DNA of 64,000 bases from Calonectria ilicicola (taxonomy: Eukaryota > Ascomycota > Sordariomycetes > Hypocreales > Nectriaceae), in contig CP085825.1 in assembly GCA_020809705.1 (NCBI GenBank), positions 7,316,001-7,380,000 on the forward strand, in the 5' to 3' direction. Made by a program: the position numbers and the translations under genes. Each line of letters opens with the position of its first letter. Position 1 is the stretch's first letter. Of the stretch, positions 10,360 through 22,758 are shown piece after piece. Below the pieces are notes generated by a model. The model did no database searches. It was not told where the DNA came from and worked only from the letters and a program-made list of their open reading frames with translations.

Positions 10360-11985
10360 TTATGGGCTCATGGTTCCAGCTAACCTCTGGCAAAATGGGC
10401 TTCGCTTCCTCATTGCTTCTCCGTATTTAAGGAAAACGAAGGGTATACAACCTAGCACTAGAGTAATGAATGCAAGCAACGAACATGCCCACTGAATTCC
10501 TAGGTTACCATACATCCGGGGTGCTGCGAGAGGCAGAACTACCGCTGTAATTGACCGTAATGTGCTTGCGGCAGCCTGAGCAGACGCAGAGTATTGTCGG
10601 TACGCATCGGTCATGTAGTTGAGCAACGCCATAAATTCCACGAGGTACCCCGCACCAAAGAGTAATCCAGAGAGCGATGGGACTGCTGGGTGAATTCCTG
10701 GATATGATGTCCATCCAAGCCAGAAAAGGGATCCGACAATGCTAGAGGAGTGTAAGTTTTAGATCTACCCGATACGGCTTAGCGAGGACAACTCACAGTG
10801 GACCACCAGCACATGCTAGAGGAAGACGGCGATACTCGATTTTGTTAGCCCAAGTAGTGCTAGCTTTCATAGCCGAAGAGTGATATGAACTCCATGCAAT
10901 GAAAAGGCCGAGGGCGACGACGGACCCAGCGCTGACTGGTAATTGTTAGATGAGACCAATATAGTTGACAAATAGTTCACCTACCTGGTAAGAAAACTAA
11001 ACCAACTTCACCGGATGACAATCCATATACACCTAGAACTTGTAAGTAAAAGCAATGACTCGTGGGATTCTATGCGAACCTTGGAATATGATTGGATATG
11101 CTTGGAAGAACAGGTACAGTGTCGCATACACGAGAGACAAGTACAGCGACGTGAACAGGACAACTGGTTCTTGGATAGTCATAACAAATGGTCTTGAGAA
11201 GACAACCCTGAGTTCTTGTGCAAGGCTTGGTTGCTCTTTTTCCGCGCCAATCTCCGGATCGGCGTTGTATTTTTTGCGGAGAACAACGGCGTAAGTCTCT
11301 GGGAGAGAAAGCACCAATGGCAAGAATAAGCCAGAAATACCCAAACCAATCCAAAAAGACAGACGCCAAGAATATTTGGTAGCGTATCCGGATATGAGGG
11401 GTCCAATCGGTGGCGTCATCGAGGTTGAGCACATGTAATAGGCTGTTGCCCTGCCCCTGGGTTCTGGCCGATCATATATGTCCGCCATCATAGAACCAAC
11501 CACTGCATTAGGAGCTGCAGCAACGGTGCCACAGAGAAGACGAAATATTAAGAGCGCAGTGAAATTCGGGCTCACTGCGCAGCCTAGTGTGAAGGCCATG
11601 TACCCAAGGTAAGTGCCGATCAGGACAAGTCGGCGACCGACATGCTCGCTCAATGGGCCAAATATTAGCGGACCTATGGCGAAACCAAGCATATAGAGTG
11701 AGTTTAAGAGAACAAGCTTGATGGAGCTATTGACCCCGAATGCCTCTCCAATATCGCTCGCTGCTCCTGAGGGTAACGAGGAACCCAGTGTGGCATTCGA
11801 GATGACCACGATGCCTATCGCCACGACCCGTGCACGTTTAGCCTGGTCTTACAGTTAGAAACTAGTGCAGAAGCTGCATATAAACGGGTAGTAGCTACAC
11901 GGGAGAATTTTAGAGGGTCCTTGTTGTCTGGTAGGTCGTGCGAGGTTTGAAGCCATGGGCTTCCCGCCGCGGGTGGTGCAGCCAT
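10360..11985 (-). CDS. MFS transporter, DHA1 (drug:H+ antiporter) type
   Basis: Five exons on the minus strand: 11899..11985, 11080..11842, 10985..11032, 10797..10935, 10360..10741; 472 aa. The frame closes exactly across all four introns. The segments NATLGSSLPSGA, GPLSEHVGRR (motif A) and RLLCGTVAAAPNAVVGS (helix 4) are typical of the fungal polyamine/azole DHA1 exporters. The run YPIIFQGVYGLSSGEVGLVF is restored only when the 48-nt third exon is used. About 12 membrane helices are visible. The first exon (29 residues) and its donor at 11898 are the least certain part. It would act at the plasma membrane as an exporter, with unknown substrate. Its position beside the acyltransferase allows, but does not prove, a shared pathway. 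Confidence 0.85.
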
Positions 11986-12922
11986 TGCGACAACGATGGC
12001 CTTTGGCTATGGGATGGCCCCGAAGAGTTGCAAAACACAACAATAAAATTTTCGAATCCATCACCGGAGATTTTCTTTCTAGAGCGGTGACTCCAACCCC
12101 GCTTCCGCAAGCAGGGCCTCGGGCTGGCGATCCGGGGGGGTCCACTCCGGTCCTGATCCGATGCTAGAAAATTTAGTTCTGCGCCCTACATCTTACACCA
12201 CGCGCCTTACGTTTGCGCCTATCAGCTGCTGCGATGAAGCTTTTTCCCGGAGAGAGCCAACCGTGTTTCTCTTATTTCCGAGCAAGGCGCAGGCCCGCGT
12301 ATATTATTTCTGGGTCCCGCGCCCTTGGAATTACACGCTAATGGACGATTCATTCCATGAGCCGTAGGAGCCGCAGGAACCATGACTCTTGCCAACCAAC
12401 TCCATTTCTTGGCCACCGCTTCCTCGTGATTAACCACACATAATGTAGTCATGAGTCTGCTGATTAATCTCGAGTATGGAAGACCAGGGTGCCTCCGGTA
12501 TCGAAGCTTTTCTTGACCGCTCAGTGGGGCAGTTCTGGAGAGATTTTAATATTGTGGGACTTGGCCGAACGAGTTAGTTGCTCTTCTCAAACAAAGTATT
12601 AGCATTGCGAAGAGATAATACCCTGAGCCTACCCATGCAATTCTGGTATATCTTGAGACCAATGCAAGGCGACACACATTAGGGGAGAACAGAACTAACT
12701 AATGATACAAGACTATTATTATTTAGGATACTAACGTCCTTTCCCAACCTTGTTCATGCTACCTACCCCTACTTCCAACTCTGCTGAGATCTCTTCTGTT
12801 GGTATTCAGTCCTAATTGATCCCCTGGGTTCACAACTTTGAATCGTATAACACAGTTAACCTAGATTCGTATCAAGACGCGAGAAAATTGAATTAAGAGA
12901 AACAGGAAAATAACCTTCGTTT
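11986..12922. other. Intergenic region
   Basis: About 940 bp. The first 400 bp are GC-richer and hold overlapping short frames with no domain signal. The rest is AT-rich. It probably contains the exporter's promoter and the 3' UTR of the DUF3433-like gene. Confidence 0.45.
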
Positions 12923-15900
12923 CTAGCCTATCTTATGACACTGCTTGTCAATACAAAACCTCTTCTCACCATCATCATTTGTCTTCCACCCCATAAAGTA
13001 TAAATCATCATCAAATAATGCATTGAACTCCGTGTCATCCACCCACTGTGATCCAGGCGGCAATTGCGTTAGAATTGAGGAGTCGGAGACAAGACTTGCT
13101 TGTGCTGCAATGCTACAAGGGTTCTTCGGTATCACCCTTGTCCAACGCACAGTTAGCAAAGGCATTATCAAGCAAACGGTCATGCCGAGGAGTAACCCTT
13201 GTAGCATACGCGTTGAGGTAAAGTCTTGATGGAGGCGATAAGTGGAGAAGCTTGTTGCCGTGCCGGGAAGCCTTGGCTGAGTTGTTCGATTAGTGTTACG
13301 GCCTTGGAGATTCAAGATTTGAGCAAAACCGAGGCCATAAACATGCTGCACCCGACTCTTGAGTTTGTCAAAGTGACTCCGATTGAGCAGCGTGGTGTCC
13401 AGAGCGCCTGTATCTTGGTTGCGAATGAAGCCGGAAAAAACCTTATCAATATTGCCATTTGATGACATACCACCAAAGACACTGCTCATTAGACCAAGGT
13501 ATGTATCTCTGGACGTAGATATGTTAGTTGTGCTATTATTCGTAACACTGAATGTCCCAATTTTCCACCCTGGCATTATAAACGAGACATTTGCCTGCAA
13601 CTCCTGAATAGATGACCAGCATGTCATAACATTCGCCTCTGTGATGCGTGCATCCTGCCTATAGCCGAATATTGCCCACGAGGATGGACAATTCGCGGCA
13701 TTGTTGGTAGAGAGCATCCAAAAGTCTCTGTATGACGCCCAGTAGCCGTCTTTATTTGTGAACGTATTCCAGCGCGCTTTCTTTGAACTAGTGACAAGAT
13801 CGCTGCATGCAGATAAATTTACATTTGGCATAGTCCAAGATATGTCTATCCCCAGTGTTTTGGAGGTGGAATTCCAATATGAGGAATTTACCGTGACTTG
13901 GTCAGCTGGGATGAGCGTGCAAGACAGCGAGCCTTGTTGTACCGGGATTACGGCCTCAATAGAGGACACATTCGAACTTTGGTGGCTATCGTATGTAGTA
14001 GTTAGGTTGGGTAAAACTTGTGCACCATGAGTCCATAATGGGCTGGCCATTTCATCATATATAGAAAGACGGGCGGCCAAAGTCGAGGGGAAAGTTATCG
14101 ACTGGTTGTAGACTGCGCTTTTAGAAGGACCTGGGAAATACATTGCGACTGGGTTATAAAATTGGTCCAAGTGAGAGAGATTTGTGGTGAAATTGTGCGG
14201 TGTCTTTTCAATGGTATAAAGGCCAGATACCGCAATGGTTAGTAGAGATGCGAGTATGGCCGCCAATGCGGATGCGCACACTGCAATTCTTCCAGTCATA
14301 AGTGAGGTCCAAAAGGCATCTGTTCTCCAAGTATAGATTGTTTTGCTAAGAATACTTGGTTTAGCCTTTGCCAATCCATTCTTCAGCTGAACATATGGGT
14401 CGAGAATGCGGACATTGAAGTAAAATGCCGAGAAAAGAAGTTTGACGAGAACTATTACAAATGCAGGAATATATGCTGAACTGCGCTGTGTCCATTTGTC
14501 CGATTTGACGTTCATGAATCCGCTGTTATGTTGAGATTTGCGTAGGATGATTTCAAGAGCTATCGTGATACAAATTGGTATACAGAGCAAAGCAACTCGA
14601 GCGGGCCATTGAATCGCAAGAGGCTGCCAAAACGTTTGTTTTTGGTCCTTCGAGTGTTTCTCAGTTGCTTCGTTGCTCTCGATAACAAAGTTCGGGAATG
14701 CAGCGTGATGACTGTGAGGAGTGACCTTGACTTGAGACGTATAAGTTCCACGAAGAGCGGTTCTCAGGTCTTTCATGGGCCAGAAACCTGTATTTGCTAA
14801 AGAATTGATAAGATCTGGGCTACTGGATATGAGCGACATGATTCGAGCGATGGATGCAGGATCCTGTGGCGTGCAATTTCTTGGGCCGATAAAAGCCAAT
14901 CCTATTGCGATAAGAGCTAAAACGCATAGCCCTGACTCTATGGCTCGCATGGATAAAAAGTTGAAGAACAGTCTCTGTTGATTATATTCAATCATGCCTG
15001 AAAAATCCTTCGATGGATTTGTAGAGTTGGTGATGAGTAAATAGCGTTTACTTATCTGGCTAGCCACGCCCTGAAAAACAGCCCGAGTGGCCTTTGCAAG
15101 CAAATCGACATCTGACAAGTATTTGACATTTGTTAGCCCTTGGCTTAAGAGCATTACCGAGAAGAAATTGTCAAAACTCTGCGAAGCCGATTCATTTCCA
15201 CCTCCGCCAACAGTAGGAAACATGCCGAGATCACTAATTTGAGTGATGGTGTTGTTCACTGCATCAGCAACTTCAACGGCGTTGAAGGTGGAAGGTGGCT
15301 GTATTTTCCGGCCTTCTTCTATATTTATCAAAGAACCAGATTTACTGATCGTTATTTTGCTCATCTGAACCTTTATAGATGGTTGACAAACCAGAATAGA
15401 GATATTTTCCACAGGCGTCTTCACGGAGTACTGAATGTAGTTGATAACTACCAATCGGTGGGAATCTTCGGGGTTGTCGTTCTTGCTTTCGCAAGTTCCC
15501 GCCAAGATCTTTCCAAACCATGTTCCATGTGGTTGAGATCTCCCCGGATCAACTGCGAGTAATCCCTGTAATGAAGGCATGGAGCAACTTTTGCTTTGGA
15601 TATTTGCTGAAAGAGTATAAGATTCACAGCCCATAGAGGTACAACCGTGATTGGTCAAATTCCCAATTAGCTTGGCGGGTTCGCACAATAGATCTGTAGT
15701 AAACGACATAGCAGTCGTAGTAAGATTGTAATCAGCTGCTGCACTATTGTTAGACTGTTCATAACGAATATTAAGACACTTTACCTTGAACGACGTTTGA
15801 GGTGTTGAATATTTCAACAGAAAATGTCGCATTTGTGCCAAAAGGATATTCTACGTTGCTCAGATGAATGCCAGAATAGATCAACGCCGCGACATCATCG

Positions 15901-16792
15901 ACTCTAGATGAGTTAAGATTAGATAATTGGAATTGCTCAACCATATCGAAAGAAGTATGACGTGGCAAAGATAAAGATTGAAGCAAAAATAAGCGAGTGG
16001 AAGCAATGATTGACATTCCGAGGAGAAATGTTCCGATAAGCGTGGCTGTGATGGGCCAGTGGCGATATCTTATACTACTTATCAGTACTGCAATAGGATT
16101 GGGGGAGATATAATCAAGCAGCAAACTGGTCTGCGCCGATTGTGATTTCTTTTTAAGCTCTGCCCATGGTTGCATAAGCCTTGAGCGATAATCAACCTGT
16201 GTCCATAATGCGTCAAATAGAGTGAATACTATAGGCCACGTACTACCCAAGAGGCGACAGGACTGATCATTCAAGATTTAATTTCAGCGGCCATTGCACA
16301 GTGCCAAATGGACTGAGCAGTATATTCGGCACGCCTCGGATGAATGACACCGCCTGCCGATTCTCTCAGGGCCAGTGTAGGGCGATGTCAGTCAATTGTG
16401 TGTCCAAATGATGCAGGATTCTCACCGGCAGTAGGCCCATATGTCCATAGATAACGTAGGTTTAAGCTTGTTGGCAGACCTTGCTTATTTGCCATCACCT
16501 TCAAAACTATCTCGAGACTGACGGCAGAAAACAATAAGACGACAGCAAAAGCGACAAGGACCCATCGCCGAAGCATTAGGGGAGTCCAACCATTTGATAA
16601 AAGTTCGTTTTTCTCACCAGAGCCGTTGTTATAGTTCGCAGAATTATGCCGTACGTCTAGAAAAGGTTGTTCAGCAGATCGGTTGTCGTCAGTGGAGAAC
16701 TGCTCTAGTGCAAAATAATTTTCAGGGTATAGTGGCAGAGAATTCTCGGGTTCGCTTTCCACACTTCTCATCGTGGAATATTCTCGAGACAT
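12923..16792 (-). CDS. Large multi-pass membrane protein, DUF3433-like
   Basis: Three exons on the minus strand: 16426..16792, 15785..16228, 12923..15738; 1208 aa. Intron 1 (197 nt) ends at CTATAG, which restores YGPTA-VFTLFDALWTQVDYR across the junction, a hallmark of DUF3433 proteins. Intron 2 is 46 nt. The N-terminus (about 70 aa) is polar and cytosolic. A first helix at about 77-98 is followed by a tandem layout: helices, a long Asn/Ser/Thr-rich extracellular segment with many N-x-S/T sites, a second helical block (residues around 400-560, plus strand 14200-14650), another glycosylation-rich segment and a last helix (LLLGMTVCLIMPLLTV). The duplicated architecture is typical of the family. 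The molecular function is unknown. Confidence 0.85.
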
Positions 16793-19098
16793 GGCGGACG
16801 AAACTTGGTAGATTATTAACTACGTCTAATAAGACTGAGAAGATCACGAGAGCACGAGAGATAGTATCAGCTTGTTTAGTGTTCTCATGTATGCTTGTCT
16901 TACATTATGACAAGACTTCAAATCTAAGCAAGGTGAAGTCTTCTTTTTAACAAAAGGATTTATAGTTAATATCATACGTTTTTTTAGTATCTTGAAAGAA
17001 TCTTTTCAACTGTCTTTCTTGTCGTGTGGCGTGAGTCTGTCGGTAGTTGAATTGCTAAGTAGTGTTGGGGAATGATAAGATGAGGCGGGAAGTAATTTTA
17101 AACCTTTATTTGAAATAGCCAGCTTTTTAGGGATATTTTTATCGAGACTCGCGCGAAATCGCCACCGGGGAATGCACGCTGATAAAAAACTGTTAGTGGC
17201 GTTGGGATTTGAGGCCTCTGCATTTCAGCCGCACTTGAATGTGCATGTAATCTTCAATGTAATAGGCTGGCGCATTGAAGATAAACTAAAATTGAAAATC
17301 AGTGACTCATAGAGACATTTTGGCAACATCTTAGTGGATACTGTTAATATGTATCAACTTAACCGGCTATGCCGGCATTTCCTTATCATGGAATTTACAT
17401 ATCCTATTATCGTCGCAAAAGAATCGTAGTAGTAGAGCTCCCAATGTATTATATTTTCTATTCCCCATTCAAATAACTTATACCTGTAGGACTAGAAATA
17501 CAACAAGCCCTTTAAAATGCTAAGGAAATGCTGTCTAATATGATCACACTGACGAAAATTGCGAATCACAACACGCAGGGTCTAGTTAAAATGTCATCAT
17601 TTATCAATGCTTTCGCCATGATTTAATCTATTGAGAGGATTTGACCAGAAACCCATACTGACATCTCTTCATCTAGCGCAAGCTCCACACATCATGTGAT
17701 GTTGTTGTCATCATCATTGATACCGTCGAATCACAGCTCCCCGTACTTATCTATGCTATAGATGATGAACAAGAGCGCCCGAAGCCATCCTGACTACCAG
17801 GATCTAACAATGCTCTAGGAACATCCTATTGGATATCTCTAGAGGGGAAGGATTGGAGATGCGGTCAGCAATAGCGTCCACCTTTAGACAATATCTTGGA
17901 AGATTTCTCTTATGACTGTTTGTAGAAGGGCATAGAGGTTCAGTTGTTCGTTTGGTTATAAGACAGTATAATACTATGTGTTTGCAAAGCTAATACAATA
18001 CTCGACAGACCTTCTAAACTCATGATACCCAAAAAGATTGAAAATCCATAAAGAAGCCTGTGCTGGTTATTAATGACTTTGTTAGAGGCTATTATTCAAC
18101 AAAAATAACATTAAGAATCGTATACTAATGTCTCATTAACATCATTTTGGCAGAGATTCGTACTGGTAACTGTCTCTGCCGAGATATAGTGCCCCGTACA
18201 TGCTGGAAACCATCACCAACCTTACATCTTTCGGTGGCTATGTGGTGGTTCTCACTCCCATTTCCAGTCTCGAGTATCTCTTGGCATCCCGGATAACATA
18301 TTGGTAATAATGCTTGCGTTGGATATGCTGCTATACTTTCTTCCTTCGTTTCGGAATTTAGCCAAGACCTCCTCTGCATTTAAGAGGATCCTTTTTGGCT
18401 TACGAGCATGCAAGCAGAGTTATATTGGTTGGCGGTTCATCAATTTCGTTATGTTGGATTGCCGTCTTCGTTTTTCTCGGCTCATCCGCCTCCGCAATCC
18501 CTTCTCTTAGATGATATGGTTTCCCGTTTTTTCTCACTTCCGTTCTCCCTGTCCCATCCACTAATCATGAAGGACCCACTGATTAGATATGATAAGCAGG
18601 CGCAGTTGTCTCCGGACAGAAGCAAACCGCGCCTGCAATATGTGAAGACGCTCGGATATGGAGCCGGCCAATGCCATCTTAAAAAATATCGGCCTCGGCG
18701 CAGAGGAACGGATGACCCCCATCTCGATGAGGGATTTCATCCTAATAATTGAAGACTAAAGTTGATTCTGTATCTGAATGCTCTTCTTCCAAAAAGCTTC
18801 GCCCGCATCGGGGTCGGTAGTATTGTCAAAAAGGGCTTGGGGCCTAACCCGAGGCTTAGGACACGAGGGCTATTGTCGCTCTTCTAGCAAAGGCTAAGTC
18901 GTAAGAATATTTCTTAATTCGTAGGGATTATTATTAAGTTTAGTTGACTTTTCTGTCGATGGTCTATCTGATCTCAAGGCCCGATCTGATTCTGTTAGGT
19001 ATTCAGATGTCGGAGGTTCACGGGCATTTATGGGCCTATTTGGATATTAGTGAGCCCAGCCTTACTATAATTCAAAATAGTTATCCTGAAAAGAGAAC
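16793..19098. other. Gene-poor AT-rich region with a possible relic at 18.1-18.75 kb
   Basis: 2.3 kb without a supportable gene. 16950-18120 is AT-rich with no open frames of note. 18125-18750 has longer frames on both strands (for example 18408-18752 plus) and is less AT-rich, but I recognise no domain and see no matching splice structure. A 14-bp palindrome occurs near 17690. If the last exon of the neighbouring regulator is spliced at 19102, its true stop would move to 19028. Confidence 0.4.
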
Positions 19099-20685
19099 TC
19101 ACCTTTCTTCAAGACTACAATTACTTTCATCTGCCCGGTCCCCTGTGCCTTTAGAAAGCCCTCGCCAGTATTCTTTCTTCCTTTTGCTACAAGATATATA
19201 ACTGTCCAAGTTAATCGGGTGCGCAGGTTTAGACACAGGAGAAAGCTGGTTGGAAGGTATGGGGAGAGATTGGCCAATCGTCGGCGTGGGGGGTGTACAG
19301 CTGCGCCACTCGCTCTGATCTTGCTTTTGTTGCTCAGCCGTGGCAGTATCTTGCGTAGCAGCCGCATTGTCTTGCGTAGCAGCAGCAGTGTCTTGCTTGG
19401 TCGGGCTCTGGTTCACCGGGTGATATAGTAAAACGCCAACGTTGTGGACGAACAATGGATAGAGAAGCTCGGTGATCCTCTCGTCGTTTGCCAAGTCAAG
19501 TGCTCGTTCATAAGGAATCCTTTGTATTCGTTAGTGAATATTTTATCCCAACGGCTGAGAAGGAGCATACCAGGCGCCCTTCAAGTGCGTAGGGCCAACT
19601 TCGACGATGTATCGAACTCTCTCTTTCTTCAAGATAGCATTTCGTTGACTAGGAGTCATACCAGTCACATCCAAAAGCTTTGTTCCATTGATCATATCGT
19701 TATCTAAGATAAGGTTAATCAGGAGTTATTGGCGAGCTTTCGTGTGGAACTCTTACCTTCACGACGAGCGACGCGAACGCCTCGAGCCTCAACCTCAAAG
19801 CAATTGGTTCCACCGTCTTCCCATAGAGTGCAACTGACCCGAGGTTCCACCCCAGGAGGTGAGTTCTGGCCAGTGATGTCAACAAACCGATAGCCGCCAC
19901 ACGCATCACTGGGGCGGGCGGCAGGCGGAAGAGGGGCACTTGTTGGGTTAACTAAATTTGAGATGAGAGGAGTGATAGAAGCCGAGTCGAAGCCGTTACC
20001 ACTTCCAGAGGCGGCTCTCCTAGGGCCGTTAAGCATGGGAGCGGTTGGGCGGTAGGAGGGCCGTGATCGCGGGATGACATGAATCACCTGAGGCGCCTCA
20101 GTTCCCGGGCGTGGGCGTAGGAGGGAGAGCTGTTGCGGCTGCGTCTCATCCTGCTCATTGCCGCCAGCCTCGGGCACTTGCGGTAGTACATAGAGACACT
20201 CGACGCGACGTCTTGTGCAGTTCTTACAGATGGGCCGCGCTTCATCGCACTGGAGACGCAGGAGTCGGAGTCGTTAGCATCATGGTTGGGTTGTGGGTCA
20301 GGTCAGGCTCCAACCCAACGGCACAGCAGCTTGCACATGACACATACCTTGATCTTGCGCGACTTGCACGTCGAGCATCCATCTTTGGTTTTGGTGTGTC
20401 TCCGGCGCTTCTTATACGGACGCGTCACATACGCGGCGTCATCATCATCGTCATCTAGTGGTGATCCGGGCCCCGTGGCCGAGCCGTCCTGGGCAGAACC
20501 AGGCCGGTGGCCACCAGACTTGTTCGCAGTTTCAGACATAGAGCCGGACTTAGAGTGATGCCCATGGCCTATAGAGCTGCTGCCACCTGCATGAAGGCAA
20601 CCGTGAGAAACTAGTCTCGTCACTGCCAGTAAAAATAGTTGATGGACCTACCTGGGCGAATCCTGGGCTCCATGACGGCTTCCAT
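19099..20685 (-). CDS. Transcription factor with both Zn2Cys6 and APSES (KilA-N/StuA-type) domains
   Basis: Five exons on the minus strand: 20652..20685, 20348..20586, 19757..20249, 19571..19703, 19099..19519; 439 aa, with the frame closing exactly. Residues 82-109 are a canonical zinc cluster (Cys82, 85, 92, 99, 102, 109; spacing 2-6-6-2-6) preceded by [12 protein letters not shown]. Residues about 222-335 form an APSES domain: [19 protein letters not shown], then the exon-4 segment [15 protein letters not shown], then [15 protein letters not shown] and [13 protein letters not shown]. The second half of the zinc cluster and the start of the APSES domain lie in the same uninterrupted exon 3, so the fusion is not a gene-model artefact of joining neighbours. 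StuA-class APSES factors control development. The MTRGRRDG stretch of StuA is here MTPSQRNA, so DNA specificity may differ. The C-terminus is Gln/Ala/Thr-rich. A GTGAGT donor at 19102 could add a further exon ending at 19028. Confidence 0.9.
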
Positions 20686-20880
20686 GGCGGCACAAGCTAT
20701 CGAGCAGCAAGCTGCGCTATATTCTGGAGACCAAGAACCAAGCTCCGTCCCTCGCCAGTCAATGGACCACGACGGTATAGAAATGAGGGCGGTTTTCCCT
20801 ATCTTGCCAGGAAAAATCAGAAAGGGAGGGGACAGCCGTTAGCGCCAATTTCGGGCTGACGCTTAGCTGGCTGAATGCGA

Positions 20881-20940
20881 GCGCTCATTTGTGCCCTCAC
20901 TACGTCCGTAACCGCCTCCAATGAGGGCACAGATGCGCGC
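20881..20940. promoter_or_regulatory. 19-bp inverted repeat upstream of the Zn2Cys6-APSES gene
   Basis: Arms 20881..20899 and 20922..20940 match in 17 of 19 positions as reverse complements, around a 22-nt spacer. The core is TGTGCCCTCA/TGAGGGCACA. The site lies about 200 bp upstream of the gene's start codon and is outside any supported coding sequence. A binding site for a dimeric regulator is one reading. That role is inferred from symmetry and position only. Confidence 0.5.
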
Positions 20941-21714
20941 GCTTGCGTGACAAGGGTACAAGCCACATATATGCTGTTCGGCGCTGCATGTCGTGCGAAT
21001 CCACCATAACTAGCGAATGTTCGCATAAGTTTGCACTTTGAAATGGCACTATTTGCGCCAGCAAGACATAAAATGTACACAAATCTTGTTTGGTGAGTTT
21101 TGTCACGTGCTACAATCGCAGCCGGGCTTTCGAGGCCCACAAGCCAGAGGGATTTTGTATTTTATTTCAATTCCCCGATCGGGATCTCTAACACGGGGCA
21201 ATTATTTTTAGCCCTGCATTTCCCCATGCTATTTAAACTTTTACCATGATAAAAAAAAACCGCCGACAGTCAATCACCATCTAGCTGCTGGTCAATTCGC
21301 CGCTTAGCTCGAAATGGAGTGGAATCATATTTTTCATGAGCCCCGCGATTCAGCCTCAGTTACCTCATGGCCCTTGCGGCTTGGCGATACAATTGGCCCT
21401 AAGGCTGAATTACACCGCCACAGTGGATAGCCACGCTTAGGGCCAATCACCTGTCGCCTTGTGGCGCCACTCATTCCAAAATACTGCATCGCCACATCCT
21501 TTTCCGCTCGATCATTGCAGCCTTGGGCGGTTTGGGCGAAGCAAGGCTGCATCTCAAATGCCTATGGGCATGGAAAATGGTTAAATAGCGGGCATGACCC
21601 AGTAGAATATCTCAAACTTAAATTAATTCACGTTATCAGTTCCGCACCCTGAGTCGATCGAACATCTTCCATCAACCCACAGCGATACCCGCCGTTCAAC
21701 CACTAGACCTCGGT
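20941..21714. other. Divergent intergenic region
   Basis: Shared upstream region of the minus-strand Zn2Cys6-APSES gene and the plus-strand coiled-coil gene. No coding frame is supported. The inverted repeat at its left edge is listed separately. Confidence 0.5.
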
Positions 21715-22758
21715 ATGACCACACTAGAACAACAGATCCAGCAAGCTTCTGTCAGAAACTCGGAGCTTCTCCGTATTCTCGCACAAACCGATTACGCACT
21801 GGTAGCATTCAAAGAACAGACAAACTTCATCACCAGCTTGCGCGCCCACATCGAATCCAATGACTCGAAGCTAAAAGAACTCGACCGCCAGCGTGTAGCT
21901 GAGCTCGCCGACCATGAGAAGTTCCGGGACAGCCATTTCCGCCACTTCATGTTCAAAGCCACAGGCCGGAAAGAAAAGTTTGCCGCCATGGCCGCCAAGG
22001 AGGAAAAGGAATTTTACGATGTCCTGAAACAGCAGCACGAAACCACAGTCTTCAACAACGGCCTAAAGTATCAGCTTGAGGAGGCCCAGAAAGTACAGGC
22101 CGAACTTCAAGCGGCTGAAAAACTTCACAGAAACAGCCAACTAGAGCTGGATAATTTATATAATTCTCTATTTGCTGGAGAAACACCCAGTTTTCCCGAG
22201 GAAGATCAACTAGAACGGGAAAGCGACTCCGCGCTCCAGCACTACCACGACACCCGCGTTCAGCATGAGGAGCAAGCTCGCGCATTGTCATTACTTAGCG
22301 ATAGCCTCAAGAAGATTGGAGAATCTTCAAATCACATGGGGGAAGCTCTCAGAGCGTCGCGACTCGATATTTTTGGCTTCGACGGCTTTGCTGACGCCAT
22401 GGAGCGGAGCAGTTTGGCCAAGGCCGAGGTTGCTTACAGAGAAGCACGCAGTGCTGCTGAACGCGCCAACTTTACGGACCTTCCCATCGTCAATATTAAT
22501 CACGGCCACATTATGCGCGACGTCTTCTTTGACAGCATCATCACTGATCTACAATTCCACGAGGAGATCAAGCGGGCCGAGGTCGAGGTCAAGAAATTCA
22601 GAAACGCGATATTGCGACGCATCAATGTTCTAGAAGATAAGCAGAATGCTGTAGTGAATGAGCTTAGGGATGCGGAGAAAGACTTGGAAGACAAGCGCAA
22701 TAAGCTCCAGACCGAAAGGCAGATGCTTTTTGAGAGCTTTGCCAGAGAAAGAACATAG
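21715..22758 (+). CDS. Coiled-coil protein of unknown function
   Basis: Single exon, 347 aa, starting at an ATG with no competing upstream Met in frame. The composition is rich in Glu, Lys, Gln, Ala and Arg, with heptad-like spacing over residues about 1-160 and 270-345. There are three helical stretches separated by a short Pro-containing break near residue 160 and a central non-coiled segment (about 205-270, including FGFDGFADAMERS). No signal peptide, membrane segment or catalytic motif was seen. The layout resembles uncharacterised fungal coiled-coil proteins of similar size. It sits between the fusion regulator and the NLR. Confidence 0.75.
   Translation: MTTLEQQIQQASVRNSELLRILAQTDYALVAFKEQTNFITSLRAHIESNDSKLKELDRQRVAELADHEKFRDSHFRHFMFKATGRKEKFAAMAAKEEKEFYDVLKQQHETTVFNNGLKYQLEEAQKVQAELQAAEKLHRNSQLELDNLYNSLFAGETPSFPEEDQLERESDSALQHYHDTRVQHEEQARALSLLSDSLKKIGESSNHMGEALRASRLDIFGFDGFADAMERSSLAKAEVAYREARSAAERANFTDLPIVNINHGHIMRDVFFDSIITDLQFHEEIKRAEVEVKKFRNAILRRINVLEDKQNAVVNELRDAEKDLEDKRNKLQTERQMLFESFARERT

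Noticed and set aside
17690..17703. 14-bp palindrome ACATCATGTGATGT
   Set aside because: Short palindromes of this size are common in AT-rich DNA and no gene lies close enough to suggest a role.
18408..18752. 114-codon plus-strand frame
   Set aside because: No recognisable domain. An equally long frame lies on the other strand nearby. Kept only as a possible relic.
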